Positions 7,198 through 14,558 of a stretch of 19,402 nt of DNA are shown here, in pieces (position 1 is the stretch's first letter; every line of letters begins with the position of its first letter). A program made the position numbers and the translations under genes. Origin of the DNA: Desulfovibrionaceae bacterium (GTDB lineage: Bacteria; Pseudomonadota; Gammaproteobacteria; Burkholderiales; Burkholderiaceae_C); assembly GCA_009778355.1 (NCBI GenBank), contig WRJY01000326.1, positions 1 through 19,402 on the forward strand. The letters run 5' to 3'. A model generated the notes under the pieces. It was not told the origin of the DNA. It saw only the letters and a list, made by a program, of their open reading frames with translations, and made no database searches.

Positions 7198-8024
7198 CCG
7201 AGGCTTCTGCTCCAGTCCCGGCAGCGCGGCGGCCACATGCCCGCCGGCGTATGCTGCGCACCATTTTGCTGGCCGGCGGCGTGCTGGGCGCTGCCCTGTC
7301 CGGTTATCTGCCGCTCATTTACGCCGCCAAAAAACGCCTGCGCCCGCCTGGCGCTCTGGACGAAAAGGACTTTCTGGCCTCCTGCATCAAATGCGGGCAA
7401 TGCGTGCAGGTCTGTCCGGTGCAAGCCATCAAGCTCGCCGATCTGGTCGATGGCTTCGGCGTCGGCACGCCGCACATCGAAGCGCGCACGCAGGCGTGCG
7501 ATTTCTCCTGCGACGCCGTGCAATGCATTCTGGCCTGCCCTACCGGCGCGCTGACCTATGAAAAACCAAGGTTTCTGTCGATCCGGCCAGGCGCGCCGCT
7601 GGCGCAAAAACCCACATTGCTGGCCAAGGAACACGATCCCGAGCCGACCCTGAACCTCAAGGAACGCATCGGTGTTGCCCGGCTGACGCGCCCCGAGCTT
7701 TGTCTGGCGCGGCAGGGCAAGGGCTTCAAGGGGCAGGCGCGCGGGGCGCAATTCCAGGGCAAGATGCGCTACACCAGCATTGACCGCTGGAAGCCGGTCA
7801 AGGTGGCGAGCCATCCCTACGACGTGGAGTTGTGCGACCTCTGCGTTCAGGCTTGCCCGATCAAGGGCGCGATTTCGATCGAAACCATCACTGCCGCCGA
7901 TGGCAGCCAGTCCTCGACGCCGGTGGTGCACGAGCCCTGCGTCGGCTGCGGCGCTTGCGAAATGATCTGCCCGACCGAGCCGTCCAGCATCGAGGTCATA
8001 CCCGAAGAAGGATGGCACGCATGA
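7194..8024 (+). CDS. nosG: NosG, NapG-type periplasmic polyferredoxin
   Basis: A 276-aa iron-sulfur protein related to NapG/MauM. It has an N-terminal basic region with RRRM (17-20), a hydrophobic segment (about 21-44), then four Cys clusters: C64/C67/C70/C74, C102/C106/C111/C115, C214/C217/C221 and C249/C252/C255/C259. The third group shows three Cys in the visible motif, so its fourth ligand is unclear. NapG-type proteins pair with NapH-type membrane partners to oxidise menaquinol or ubiquinol and pass electrons to periplasmic cytochromes. Here NosGH would feed NosC1/C2 and NosZ in place of NosR. The start is GTG at 7194, overlapping the nosD stop by four bases; the end overlaps the nosH start by ATGA. 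Strong evidence of translational coupling. Confidence 0.94.
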   Translation: MTEASAPVPAARRPHARRRMLRTILLAGGVLGAALSGYLPLIYAAKKRLRPPGALDEKDFLASCIKCGQCVQVCPVQAIKLADLVDGFGVGTPHIEARTQACDFSCDAVQCILACPTGALTYEKPRFLSIRPGAPLAQKPTLLAKEHDPEPTLNLKERIGVARLTRPELCLARQGKGFKGQARGAQFQGKMRYTSIDRWKPVKVASHPYDVELCDLCVQACPIKGAISIETITAADGSQSSTPVVHEPCVGCGACEMICPTEPSSIEVIPEEGWHA

Positions 8025-9010
8025 GCAACCCCCTTCTGAGACGGCGCTTCCGTGAACAGATTCTGGTCATGTTCGGTCGCGAGCCGGGCAAGCCGCAGCA
8101 GATCAGCGCGCGCGCCATTCAGATCCACGAACTGAAGCGAACCACCAACAAGGCCGCGCTGCAAGAGTCCATCCGGGAGAAACGCCAGCACCCGGCGTCG
8201 GATTCCCACAAGTGGCGCAATCGCCGCTGGGTCACGCTGCTGCTGGTCAATCTGCTGTTCGTCGTTTCCTACCATTTCGACATTCAGATGCTGGAAGGCG
8301 CGCTGACCGCCTCCCGTTTCATGGGCTTTCACCTCATCGACCTGAACTCGGCGTTGCAGGTGATGCTGGCCCACAAGCACGTCATCGACAACCTGCTGAT
8401 CGGCACCGGCACCGTGCTGGTGCTGTGGGCGCTGCTGGGCGGGCGCACTTTCTGCTCCTGGGTCTGCCCCTATCACCTGCTGTCGGAGCTGGCCGAAAAA
8501 ATCCACCTGCGGCTGGCCAAGATGCGCCTGGTGATCGACCAGCCCATCGACCGCCGGCTGCGCAGCTTCTTCTGGCTGCTGTTCGTCGTGCTGGCGCTGG
8601 CCACCGGCTACACGGTCTATGAGGCCATCTCGCCGACCGGCATCGTTTCGCGCGCGCTCATCTACGGCGTCAGCCTGGCCATGCTCTGGGTGCTGGCGCT
8701 GCTGGTGTTTGAAATCTTTTTTTCGCGCCGCGCCTGGTGCCGCTACGTCTGCCCGATCGGGCTGACCTACGGCGTGGTGGGCATCATCTCGCCGGTGCGC
8801 GTCAAATACACGCTCGAAAGCTGCCACCACGAAGGCGACTGCCGCAAGGTCTGCCTGGTGCCACACGTGCTGGACACCGTCATCAAGGGCCGCGCGGTGG
8901 ACGCCGAGGTGCCCATCGGGCCGGACTGCACGCGCTGCGGCCTGTGCGTCGATGCCTGCCCGACCGGCGCGCTGAAGTTCGACATCAAGGGTTTGGGAAA
9001 ACTGCTTTAA
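8021..9010 (+). CDS. nosH: NosH, NapH-type membrane quinol dehydrogenase
   Basis: A 329-aa membrane iron-sulfur protein. Hydrophobic segments lie at about 70-86, 124-140, 183-200 and 212-233. Two CxxxCP motifs (C145/C149 in FCSWVCP and C240/C244 in WCRYVCP), typical of NapH and CcoG families, follow the second and fourth segments. The C-terminal domain has C268/C274/C278 and a ferredoxin motif C303/C306/C309/C313-P. It is expected to take electrons from quinol and hand them to NosG. The start is ATG 8021, supported by AGAAGGA upstream and the ATGA overlap with nosG; an ATG three codons earlier (8012) lies inside that ribosome site. The stop is 39 bases before nosF. Confidence 0.95.
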   Translation: MSNPLLRRRFREQILVMFGREPGKPQQISARAIQIHELKRTTNKAALQESIREKRQHPASDSHKWRNRRWVTLLLVNLLFVVSYHFDIQMLEGALTASRFMGFHLIDLNSALQVMLAHKHVIDNLLIGTGTVLVLWALLGGRTFCSWVCPYHLLSELAEKIHLRLAKMRLVIDQPIDRRLRSFFWLLFVVLALATGYTVYEAISPTGIVSRALIYGVSLAMLWVLALLVFEIFFSRRAWCRYVCPIGLTYGVVGIISPVRVKYTLESCHHEGDCRKVCLVPHVLDTVIKGRAVDAEVPIGPDCTRCGLCVDACPTGALKFDIKGLGKLL

Positions 9011-9049
9011 TCTGGCAAATCAGTTTTCGCGGCCTGAAAATTCACCTCC

Positions 9050-9907
9050 ATGATCCGATTCAGCCATGTTGCCAAAACTTTTCGCCGTGCCCGGGTGCTT
9101 GACGACATCAACCTGGAGATCGGCCTGGGCGAGCGAATCGCCCTGATCGGCTCCAACGGCGCCGGCAAAACGACCCTGATTCGCTGCCTGCTCGGCGAGT
9201 ACACCCACGAAGGGCAGGTCGCCATCGACGGGCGCCAGCCGCGCCGCGAGCGCGCGCAGGTGCTCAAGGAGATCGGTTTCGTGCCGCAATTGCCGCCGCC
9301 GCTGAAGATGCCGGTCGGACAACTGATCGCCTTCGCCTCCAAATTGTGCGACACCGATCCGCAACGCATTTTTGATTTGGCGGGCCGGCTCGGCCTCGAC
9401 ACGGCGCCCATTCTGGAGCGGCAGTTCGTGCGCCTCTCGGGCGGCATGAAGCAGAAGGTGCTGATCGCCGTTGCACTGGGCCGCGACGCCCGCGTCCTGG
9501 TGATGGATGAACCGGCCGCCAACCTCGATCCGGAAGCGCGCAAGATCTTCTTCGAGATTCTGGCCGAACGCGCCGCGCAGGCCACCATGCTGATTTCCAG
9601 CCACCGCCTCAACGAGGTATCGGCGCTGGTCAACCGCGTGATAGAGCTGGACATGGGCAAGGTGGTGCTCGACGACAAGGTGGCCGACGACGTTTCGCTC
9701 GCCAGCCTGCTGGACTGCCGCATCCTCGTCAAGCGCCCCGACCCGGCCCTGGCCAAGGCCCTGCTGACCTGGCAATTCGCCGACCTGGGCGACGGGCTGC
9801 AATGGCAGGGGCAGGTAGCCGGCCCCGACCGGCTGCGTTTTCTGGGCATGACCTCGCGCTACGTGGGCCTGATCAGCGACCTCCGGATGACGGAGACCAT
9901 GCAGTGA
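9050..9907 (+). CDS. nosF: NosF, ABC transporter ATPase for NosZ maturation
   Basis: A 285-aa cytoplasmic ABC ATPase. Walker A is GSNGAGKT (34-41), the Q-loop Gln is Q80 (FVPQL), the signature is LSGGM (129-133), Walker B is VLVMDEP (149-155), and the H-loop is SSH (H185). With NosY it forms the transporter acting with NosD in CuZ assembly. The start ATG is preceded by TTCACCTCC, so there is no Shine-Dalgarno sequence, unlike its neighbours; translation may depend on ribosomes arriving from nosH. The stop overlaps the nosL GTG by three bases (GTGA arrangement). Family call secure. Confidence 0.95.
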   Translation: MIRFSHVAKTFRRARVLDDINLEIGLGERIALIGSNGAGKTTLIRCLLGEYTHEGQVAIDGRQPRRERAQVLKEIGFVPQLPPPLKMPVGQLIAFASKLCDTDPQRIFDLAGRLGLDTAPILERQFVRLSGGMKQKVLIAVALGRDARVLVMDEPAANLDPEARKIFFEILAERAAQATMLISSHRLNEVSALVNRVIELDMGKVVLDDKVADDVSLASLLDCRILVKRPDPALAKALLTWQFADLGDGLQWQGQVAGPDRLRFLGMTSRYVGLISDLRMTETMQ

Positions 9908-10380
9908 CGCCCCGCCGCCGTTTTCTGCTCGCCGGTTTTGCGCTCTCGCCGCTGGCCGCCGCCGCGCTGTCTGCCTGCGCCCGCCCGGAGAGCTGGCCCG
10001 AGGGTATGCGCCCGATCAAGTGGGACCGCGACCCCTGCGCCCAGTGCGGCATGGTGATTTCCGACCGGCGCTTCGCTGCCGAACTGTGCGGCAGCGCCAA
10101 CAACGCCGTTTTCAAGTTCGACGACATCGGTTGCGCCGTCTTCTGGCTGCGCGACAAGGCCGGTGACTACCCCTGGAGCGCCGACCCCGCCACCCGCCTC
10201 TGGGTGGCCGATATGGCCAGCCAGGACGGCGGCGTCATCTGGCTGGATGCGCGCGCCGCCCGCTACGCGCCGGGTAAAACATCGCCCATGGGCTACAACT
10301 TCGGCGCCAGCGCCGAGGCTCAGGCCGGCGCGGTCGATTTCCAGACCATGCGCCAGCATGTCCTGGCCGGAGAAAAGTGA
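9904..10380 (+). CDS. nosL: NosL, periplasmic copper lipoprotein
   Basis: A 158-aa copper chaperone. The N-terminus has a twin-arginine-like motif RRRFLLAG (4-11), a hydrophobic core, and a lipobox LSAC with C25 as the likely lipidated residue. The copper-site motif is CAQCGM (45-50); a second conserved-looking segment is FDDIGCAVFW (72-81). NosL binds Cu(I) and delivers it to NosD/NosFY or apo-NosZ. The start is GTG at 9904, overlapping the nosF stop; a longer in-frame start inside nosF would place the signal peptide internally and is rejected. It lies between nosF and nosY rather than after nosY. The stop overlaps the nosY GTG. Confidence 0.93.
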   Translation: MTPRRRFLLAGFALSPLAAAALSACARPESWPEGMRPIKWDRDPCAQCGMVISDRRFAAELCGSANNAVFKFDDIGCAVFWLRDKAGDYPWSADPATRLWVADMASQDGGVIWLDARAARYAPGKTSPMGYNFGASAEAQAGAVDFQTMRQHVLAGEK

Positions 10381-11216
10381 GCCTGCCCATGTCTCAACTG
10401 TGGTTGACCGCCAAGCTCGATGTCATCGAATCCCTGCGCTCGCGCTGGTTTCTGGTCTACACGCTGGTCTTCGGCGGCATCGTCGCCCTGCTGTTCCTGT
10501 TCGGCCTGACCGAATCGCGGGTGCTCGGCTTCATCGGCCTGTCGCGCCTGCTGGTGACCTACATCCAGCTCACCATGGCCATCCTGCCGATCTTCGTGCT
10601 CATCACCACCGTCCGCTCGGTAGCCGGCGACCGTGAAGCCGGCGTGTACGAATACCTGCTGTCGCTGCCCGTATCGCTGCGTGCCTGGTTCTGGGGCAAG
10701 ATTCTGGGCCGCTATCTGGTCATCTTTCTGCCGGTTTTCGCGGCCATGGTCATCGCGGTGCTGATCGCCGTGGTGCGCGACATCGAAGTGCCCTGGGGCA
10801 TCTTCGGCTACTACACGGCGTTGCTGGCGGCCATGTGCGCGTGCTTTCTCGGCATCGGTATGCTGGTGTCGGCCCTGGCCCGCAGCACCGACATGGCACA
10901 AGGCGCGGCCTTCCTGATCTGGCTGACGCTGCTGCTGTTTCTCGACCTCATCCTGCTGGGCGTCATGATCCAGGCAAAAATCAGCCCCGAAACCGCCGTC
11001 CTGATCGCGCTGGCCAACCCGCTCCAGGTCTTTCGGACCGCGGCGCTGTCGCTGTTCGACCCGCAACTGATCGTGCTGGGACCCTCGGCCTTCGTCATTC
11101 TCGACGTCTTCGGCGCCACCGGCTACCAGATCTTCGCCCCGCTGTATCCCCTGCTGCTCGGAGTCGTCTGCGCCACCCTGGGGTACCTGGCCTTTCGTCG
11201 AGGAGACCTGCCATGA
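10377..11216 (+). CDS. nosY: NosY, ABC-2 type permease for NosZ maturation
   Basis: A 279-aa inner-membrane permease with about six membrane segments (near 25-45, 58-78, 110-133, 143-167, 177-198 and 252-273). The cytoplasmic loop contains ERxxGxxEYLLSLPV-like sequence (REAGVYEYLLSLPVS, 86-100), characteristic of NosY. It pairs with NosF to form the transporter that docks NosD. I prefer the GTG at 10377: GGAG stands five bases upstream and it overlaps the nosL stop by four bases. The ATG at 10389 (four codons later) has no ribosome site. The stop overlaps the following thioredoxin gene (ATGA). Confidence 0.93.
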   Translation: MSLPMSQLWLTAKLDVIESLRSRWFLVYTLVFGGIVALLFLFGLTESRVLGFIGLSRLLVTYIQLTMAILPIFVLITTVRSVAGDREAGVYEYLLSLPVSLRAWFWGKILGRYLVIFLPVFAAMVIAVLIAVVRDIEVPWGIFGYYTALLAAMCACFLGIGMLVSALARSTDMAQGAAFLIWLTLLLFLDLILLGVMIQAKISPETAVLIALANPLQVFRTAALSLFDPQLIVLGPSAFVILDVFGATGYQIFAPLYPLLLGVVCATLGYLAFRRGDLP

Positions 11217-11713
11217 TGATGAACCTGCGCGCTTTCCTGATCGCGCTTTTCCTGTTGCCAAGCTGCGCCTTTGCGCAGCAGCAACCCGGCCCTGAAATCC
11301 TGTTTGGCGCGCCGCTGGCCGACCTGGCCGGCCAGCCGGCGGCGCTGGCCCGTTTCCGCGGCCAGCCGCTCATCATCAACTTCTGGGCGCGCTGGTGCGG
11401 CCCCTGCCAGACTGAAATTCCCGACATCGTCGCCGAATACGCCCGCGCCCAGAGCGCCGGCGTGCAAGTGGTGGGCATTGCGCTCGACGACAAGCCCGAT
11501 GCCGTGCGCGACTTCGCCAAAGCCTACGACATCGGCTACCCGGTGTTGCTGCTCAAGGACAACGGGCCCGACCTGCTCAAGCAGCTTGGCAACCCCAAGG
11601 CCGGTCTGCCCTACACGCTGCTCGTCAACCGCAAAGGCGAAATCGTCGAACGCAAGCTCGGCGCCATGTCGCGCGCCGACGTGGTCTCGGCTGTCGATGC
11701 CGTCAGCAAATAG
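11213..11713 (+). CDS. TlpA/ResA-like periplasmic thioredoxin, nos-linked
   Basis: A 166-aa exported thioredoxin-fold protein. The signal peptide ends at AFA|QQQ (19-24). The active site is WCGPC (61-65: C62, C65) preceded by FWAR, and the cis-Pro segment is GLPYTLLVN, as in the TlpA family. The start at 11213 has AGGAG seven bases upstream and overlaps the nosY stop by ATGA, so it belongs to the nos operon. TlpA-type proteins reduce the CuA cysteines of cytochrome oxidase subunit II or their Sco chaperones; by analogy this one may reduce the CuA cysteines of NosZ (C623/C627) or NosL CxxC thiols before copper loading. Fold and export are seen; the NosZ role is inferred. Start codons are ATG-ATG-ATG, so the exact start could shift by one or two codons. 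Confidence 0.9.
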   Translation: MMMNLRAFLIALFLLPSCAFAQQQPGPEILFGAPLADLAGQPAALARFRGQPLIINFWARWCGPCQTEIPDIVAEYARAQSAGVQVVGIALDDKPDAVRDFAKAYDIGYPVLLLKDNGPDLLKQLGNPKAGLPYTLLVNRKGEIVERKLGAMSRADVVSAVDAVSK

Positions 11714-11772
11714 CGCACGCGCGGCAAGTTGCCAATGAGTGCCAGATGAACAAGTCTGCCTGAAAACAGCGG

Positions 11773-12801
11773 ATGCGGCATGAAAACCAACCCATCGTGC
11801 AGCGCCTTCATATGTCTTTTTACCATTTCTGGTTCAAGAATTCGCGCCCGCACTCACTTCCTCAAAGCGTGCTGCCGGCGCTTCTGGCGGTCTGTCTTGC
11901 CGCCCGCCAAACCGGCTTCTCCCTTCCCCTGGCCTTCCTCGCGGTCATGGGAGTGATCGTCGGGCATATGTCCGCCAATTTGTTCGACGATTATTTCGAC
12001 TACAAGGCGCATCACGCCAACTATCGCAATGTTCTGAATCGCGAGGGTTTTCGCGCCCGCATCGGCAAATGTGTATACATCACCTCCGGGCAGGCCACGG
12101 TCAAGCAACTGCTCGGCGTTTCACTTGTGCTCATGATGGTTGCCATCATGATTGGATCGGTCATTTTTTACTTCCGGGGCACAGTCATTCTCACTGTCAC
12201 GGCCATCGCGGCGGCGCTGATCATTTTCTATTCTGGCCCGCCCTTGCGACTGAGCTATCACGGACTTGGCGAACTGGTGATCGGCATCATTTTCGGCCCC
12301 CTGAACATGATCGGCACCCATTACGCAGCCTGCGGCGCCATCGATCCCACGCTCATTTTCATCTCCATTCCGGTCGGCCTGCTGGTGATGAACATCATTT
12401 ACGTACACTCCATGCTCGATGTGGTCACGGACAGAAAAACGGGCAAGCATACGCTGGCCGTGTTCCTGCGCCGTCCTCCTCTCATGCTGACCGTCCTCTT
12501 TTTCATTCTTTTTCTGCCGTTTCTCATCATCGGTTACGGCATCTGGCGCGGCGACCTGCCGGTTTCCTATGCCGCCTTGATGCTCGTCTTGCCCATGGCG
12601 GCAGGGCTTTTCTACATGATGACGGTTTTTTACAAGAATCCAGATCATAAATTTGAACCCAAGCTCTGGATGGGCTCCATGCGCCGATGGCAGCAGGTCG
12701 AATCCATTGGCATCGGCTGGTTCATGATACGCTGGTTCCTGGCAAGAAACCTGCTCGTTTCGGCCTGCCTGATCTGCATGATTTTGAGTTTCATCGGATG
12801 A
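11773..12801 (+). CDS. UbiA-superfamily prenyltransferase, MenA-like
   Basis: A 342-aa polytopic membrane protein of the UbiA superfamily, which joins an isoprenyl diphosphate to an aromatic or other acceptor. Motif 1 is NLFDDYFD (69-76) and motif 2 is DVVTDRKTGKHT (216-227), the two Asp-rich Mg-diphosphate sites. A YSGPPLRLSYHGLGEL segment (153-168) resembles the acceptor-side motif of MenA (1,4-dihydroxy-2-naphthoate prenyltransferase). About eight hydrophobic segments are visible. The start at 11773 has no clear ribosome site; M14 (11812) is an alternative. It follows the thioredoxin gene by 59 bp on the same strand and precedes a radical SAM gene by 10 bp. No other menaquinone genes are visible, so the acceptor is unknown; a quinone, haem or lipid are all possible. 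Bases are locally more A/T-rich than the nos genes. Confidence 0.85.
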   Translation: MRHENQPIVQRLHMSFYHFWFKNSRPHSLPQSVLPALLAVCLAARQTGFSLPLAFLAVMGVIVGHMSANLFDDYFDYKAHHANYRNVLNREGFRARIGKCVYITSGQATVKQLLGVSLVLMMVAIMIGSVIFYFRGTVILTVTAIAAALIIFYSGPPLRLSYHGLGELVIGIIFGPLNMIGTHYAACGAIDPTLIFISIPVGLLVMNIIYVHSMLDVVTDRKTGKHTLAVFLRRPPLMLTVLFFILFLPFLIIGYGIWRGDLPVSYAALMLVLPMAAGLFYMMTVFYKNPDHKFEPKLWMGSMRRWQQVESIGIGWFMIRWFLARNLLVSACLICMILSFIG

Positions 12802-12811
12802 ATGCGCGCTC

Positions 12812-13711
12812 ATGAAACCATTTCTTTACCTGCCGTTATGGTTTTTCAAGGCGCGTTTGCTGGGCAAAAAAATCCCTCTGCAATCAGTTATTTTCATCAG
12901 CGACAAATGCAATTTGAAATGCAAACATTGCACGATTTATGCAAAGGGAACCCCCACGGTAAAAACATTCGCCGAAATCGAGTCCGACCTCGAATACTGC
13001 CATCGGCAGGGTTCGCGCTTCGTCGATCTGGAAGGCGGCGAGCCAACGCTGTGGCGCGATGGCAGCCATGACCTGAACAGCATCATCCATCTGGCAAAAA
13101 AAATCGGTTTTTACTCGGTAACGGTCACCACCAACGCCGCCCGTCCGTTTGCGGGACTCGCAGCGGACTCCATCTGGGTGAGCATGGACGGCGTTGGCGC
13201 CGCCCACGACGCCATCCGGGGCGAAGGCATGTTTGAGCGGCTGGTGCGCAATATCGAAGGCTGCGGCCACCCCCGCCTCAGCGTCAACATGGTGGTCAAT
13301 GCCCTGAACCATGCTTCAGTGGATGAAGCCATTGAGTTTGCAAAGAATCATCCGAATATCGAATCCATCGCCATCAACCTGCACACGCCATTTCCCGGCA
13401 CGGAGGCGCTCGAACTGGACGAGGCCACCCGCCGCCAGGTGCTCGACAAAGTCATCGCCTACAAGAAAAAGGGCTATCCGGTCATGAATTCAGTGGCGGG
13501 GCTGAAACTCATGCAGAAGCGGGACTTCAAGAAATATTGCTGGATGGCCAATTTCGTCATGGTTGACGGCCAACGGCTTGCGGAATGCCAGGGCAAGGAA
13601 GCCGGCCTGTGCGAGCGTTGCGGCTTTTGCATGGCGGGCGAAATGGCCAGCGTGATGGAGATGAAACTGGAAACGCTGGCTGCGGGACTCAAGCTGCGGG
13701 TCACGGGGTGA
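12812..13711 (+). CDS. radical SAM protein with Cys-rich C-terminus, paired with UbiA
   Basis: A 299-aa radical SAM enzyme. The [4Fe-4S]-SAM motif is CNLKCKHC (C33, C37, C40), followed by GGEP (75-78) and a VSMDG strand (123-127), all typical of the fold. The C-terminal part has five further cysteines, C243, C259, C267, C270 and C273, enough for an auxiliary cluster; the layout is reminiscent of HpnH-like or SPASM-like proteins. There is no cobalamin-binding domain. It starts 10 bp after the prenyltransferase gene, so the two are probably co-translated and act on the same molecule, for example adenosylating or rearranging a prenyl or aromatic precursor. I do not recognise the exact subfamily and no substrate can be assigned. 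It ends 22 bp before the convergent amidase gene. Confidence 0.82.
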   Translation: MKPFLYLPLWFFKARLLGKKIPLQSVIFISDKCNLKCKHCTIYAKGTPTVKTFAEIESDLEYCHRQGSRFVDLEGGEPTLWRDGSHDLNSIIHLAKKIGFYSVTVTTNAARPFAGLAADSIWVSMDGVGAAHDAIRGEGMFERLVRNIEGCGHPRLSVNMVVNALNHASVDEAIEFAKNHPNIESIAINLHTPFPGTEALELDEATRRQVLDKVIAYKKKGYPVMNSVAGLKLMQKRDFKKYCWMANFVMVDGQRLAECQGKEAGLCERCGFCMAGEMASVMEMKLETLAAGLKLRVTG

Positions 13712-13733
13712 CGAGCCCGCACGCCATGCCGCG

Positions 13734-14558
13734 CTACAGCACCCGGTGCGACAGCGCCGGCAATTGCTGACGGCGCGCGGCCAGGGCGGCGGGGTCGAGG
13801 TCGGCCAAGACCACGCCGGGGCCTTCGGGGCGCTGGGCCAGTATTTGGCCCCAGGCGTCGATGACCATCGACTGGCCCCAGGTACGGCGACCGTTTTCGT
13901 GCTGGCCGCCTTGGGCGGCGGCGATGACGCAGGACAGGTTTTCGATGGCGCGGGCGCGCAGCAGCACCTCCCAATGCGCCTGGCCGGTAACGTGGGTGAA
14001 AGCGCTGGGCACGAGCAGCAAATCCGCGCCTTGGGCGGCATAGGCGCGGTACAGCTCGGGAAAACGCAGGTCGTAGCACACGCTCATGCCGACGCGCCAG
14101 CGGTGGCCGTCGCGCGAGGGCAGATCGAACAGCACCGGCTGGCTGCCGGGCGCCAGCACGGCGGCTTCGTCGTACACGCGGCTGCCATCGTCGAACTTGA
14201 ACAGGTGAATCTTGTCGTACACCGCCACGCGCTCGCCCGTGGGGACGAAGGCCAGCGAGGCGTTGCGGCAGCGTTCTGACTGGGCCGCGCCTTGCAGCGC
14301 CAGCGGCAGGGTGCCGCCGACGATCCACAGCCCGAATTCGCGCGCGCTGGCGGCCAGCCAGTCCTGCACCGGGCCGTGGCCCAGCGGCTCGGCCAGCGCC
14401 AATTTGTCGGCGTCGCGCTGGCCCATGAGGCAGAAGTATTCGGGCAGCACGGCCAGTTCGGCCCCGGCCTGGGCGGCCTCGGCCAGCAGCGCGTGGGCGG
14501 CGCGCAGATTGTGCTCGACGCGCGGGCACGCAACCATCTGGATGGCGGCGACTTTCAT
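13734..14558 (-). CDS. nitrilase-superfamily carbon-nitrogen hydrolase (Nit1/Nit2-like amidase)
   Basis: A 274-aa cytoplasmic amidase. The catalytic triad is visible: E40 (VLPEYF), K116 (YDKIHLF) and C161 (MSVCYDLRFPELY). The GGQHENGRRTWGQSM segment near residues 215-229 is typical of the Nit branch, whose members hydrolyse deaminated glutathione or omega-amides. Length is normal for the family. The start overlaps the stop of the upstream yhdP-like gene (ATGA, 14555-14558), so the two are translated together. This yhdP-nit arrangement is common in betaproteobacteria and marks the return to housekeeping genes next to the nos cluster. The exact substrate is inferred, not shown. Confidence 0.92.
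   Translation of the reverse strand: MKVAAIQMVACPRVEHNLRAAHALLAEAAQAGAELAVLPEYFCLMGQRDADKLALAEPLGHGPVQDWLAASAREFGLWIVGGTLPLALQGAAQSERCRNASLAFVPTGERVAVYDKIHLFKFDDGSRVYDEAAVLAPGSQPVLFDLPSRDGHRWRVGMSVCYDLRFPELYRAYAAQGADLLLVPSAFTHVTGQAHWEVLLRARAIENLSCVIAAAQGGQHENGRRTWGQSMVIDAWGQILAQRPEGPGVVLADLDPAALAARRQQLPALSHRVL

Noticed and set aside
10320..11261. A 313-codon open frame antisense to nosY
   Set aside because: Highly charged Gln/Asp/Arg-rich translation that is the reverse complement of a membrane protein; a typical shadow.
11717..11772. Possible promoter before the UbiA-type gene
   Set aside because: No -35/-10 pair with acceptable spacing; the GGCAA-G-TTGCC dyad is too short to interpret. 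Read-through from nos is equally possible.
13700..13712. GTCAC-GGG-GTGAC hairpin at the end of the radical SAM gene
   Set aside because: A five-bp stem overlapping the stop codon without a T-run; likely chance, although the convergent position would suit a terminator.
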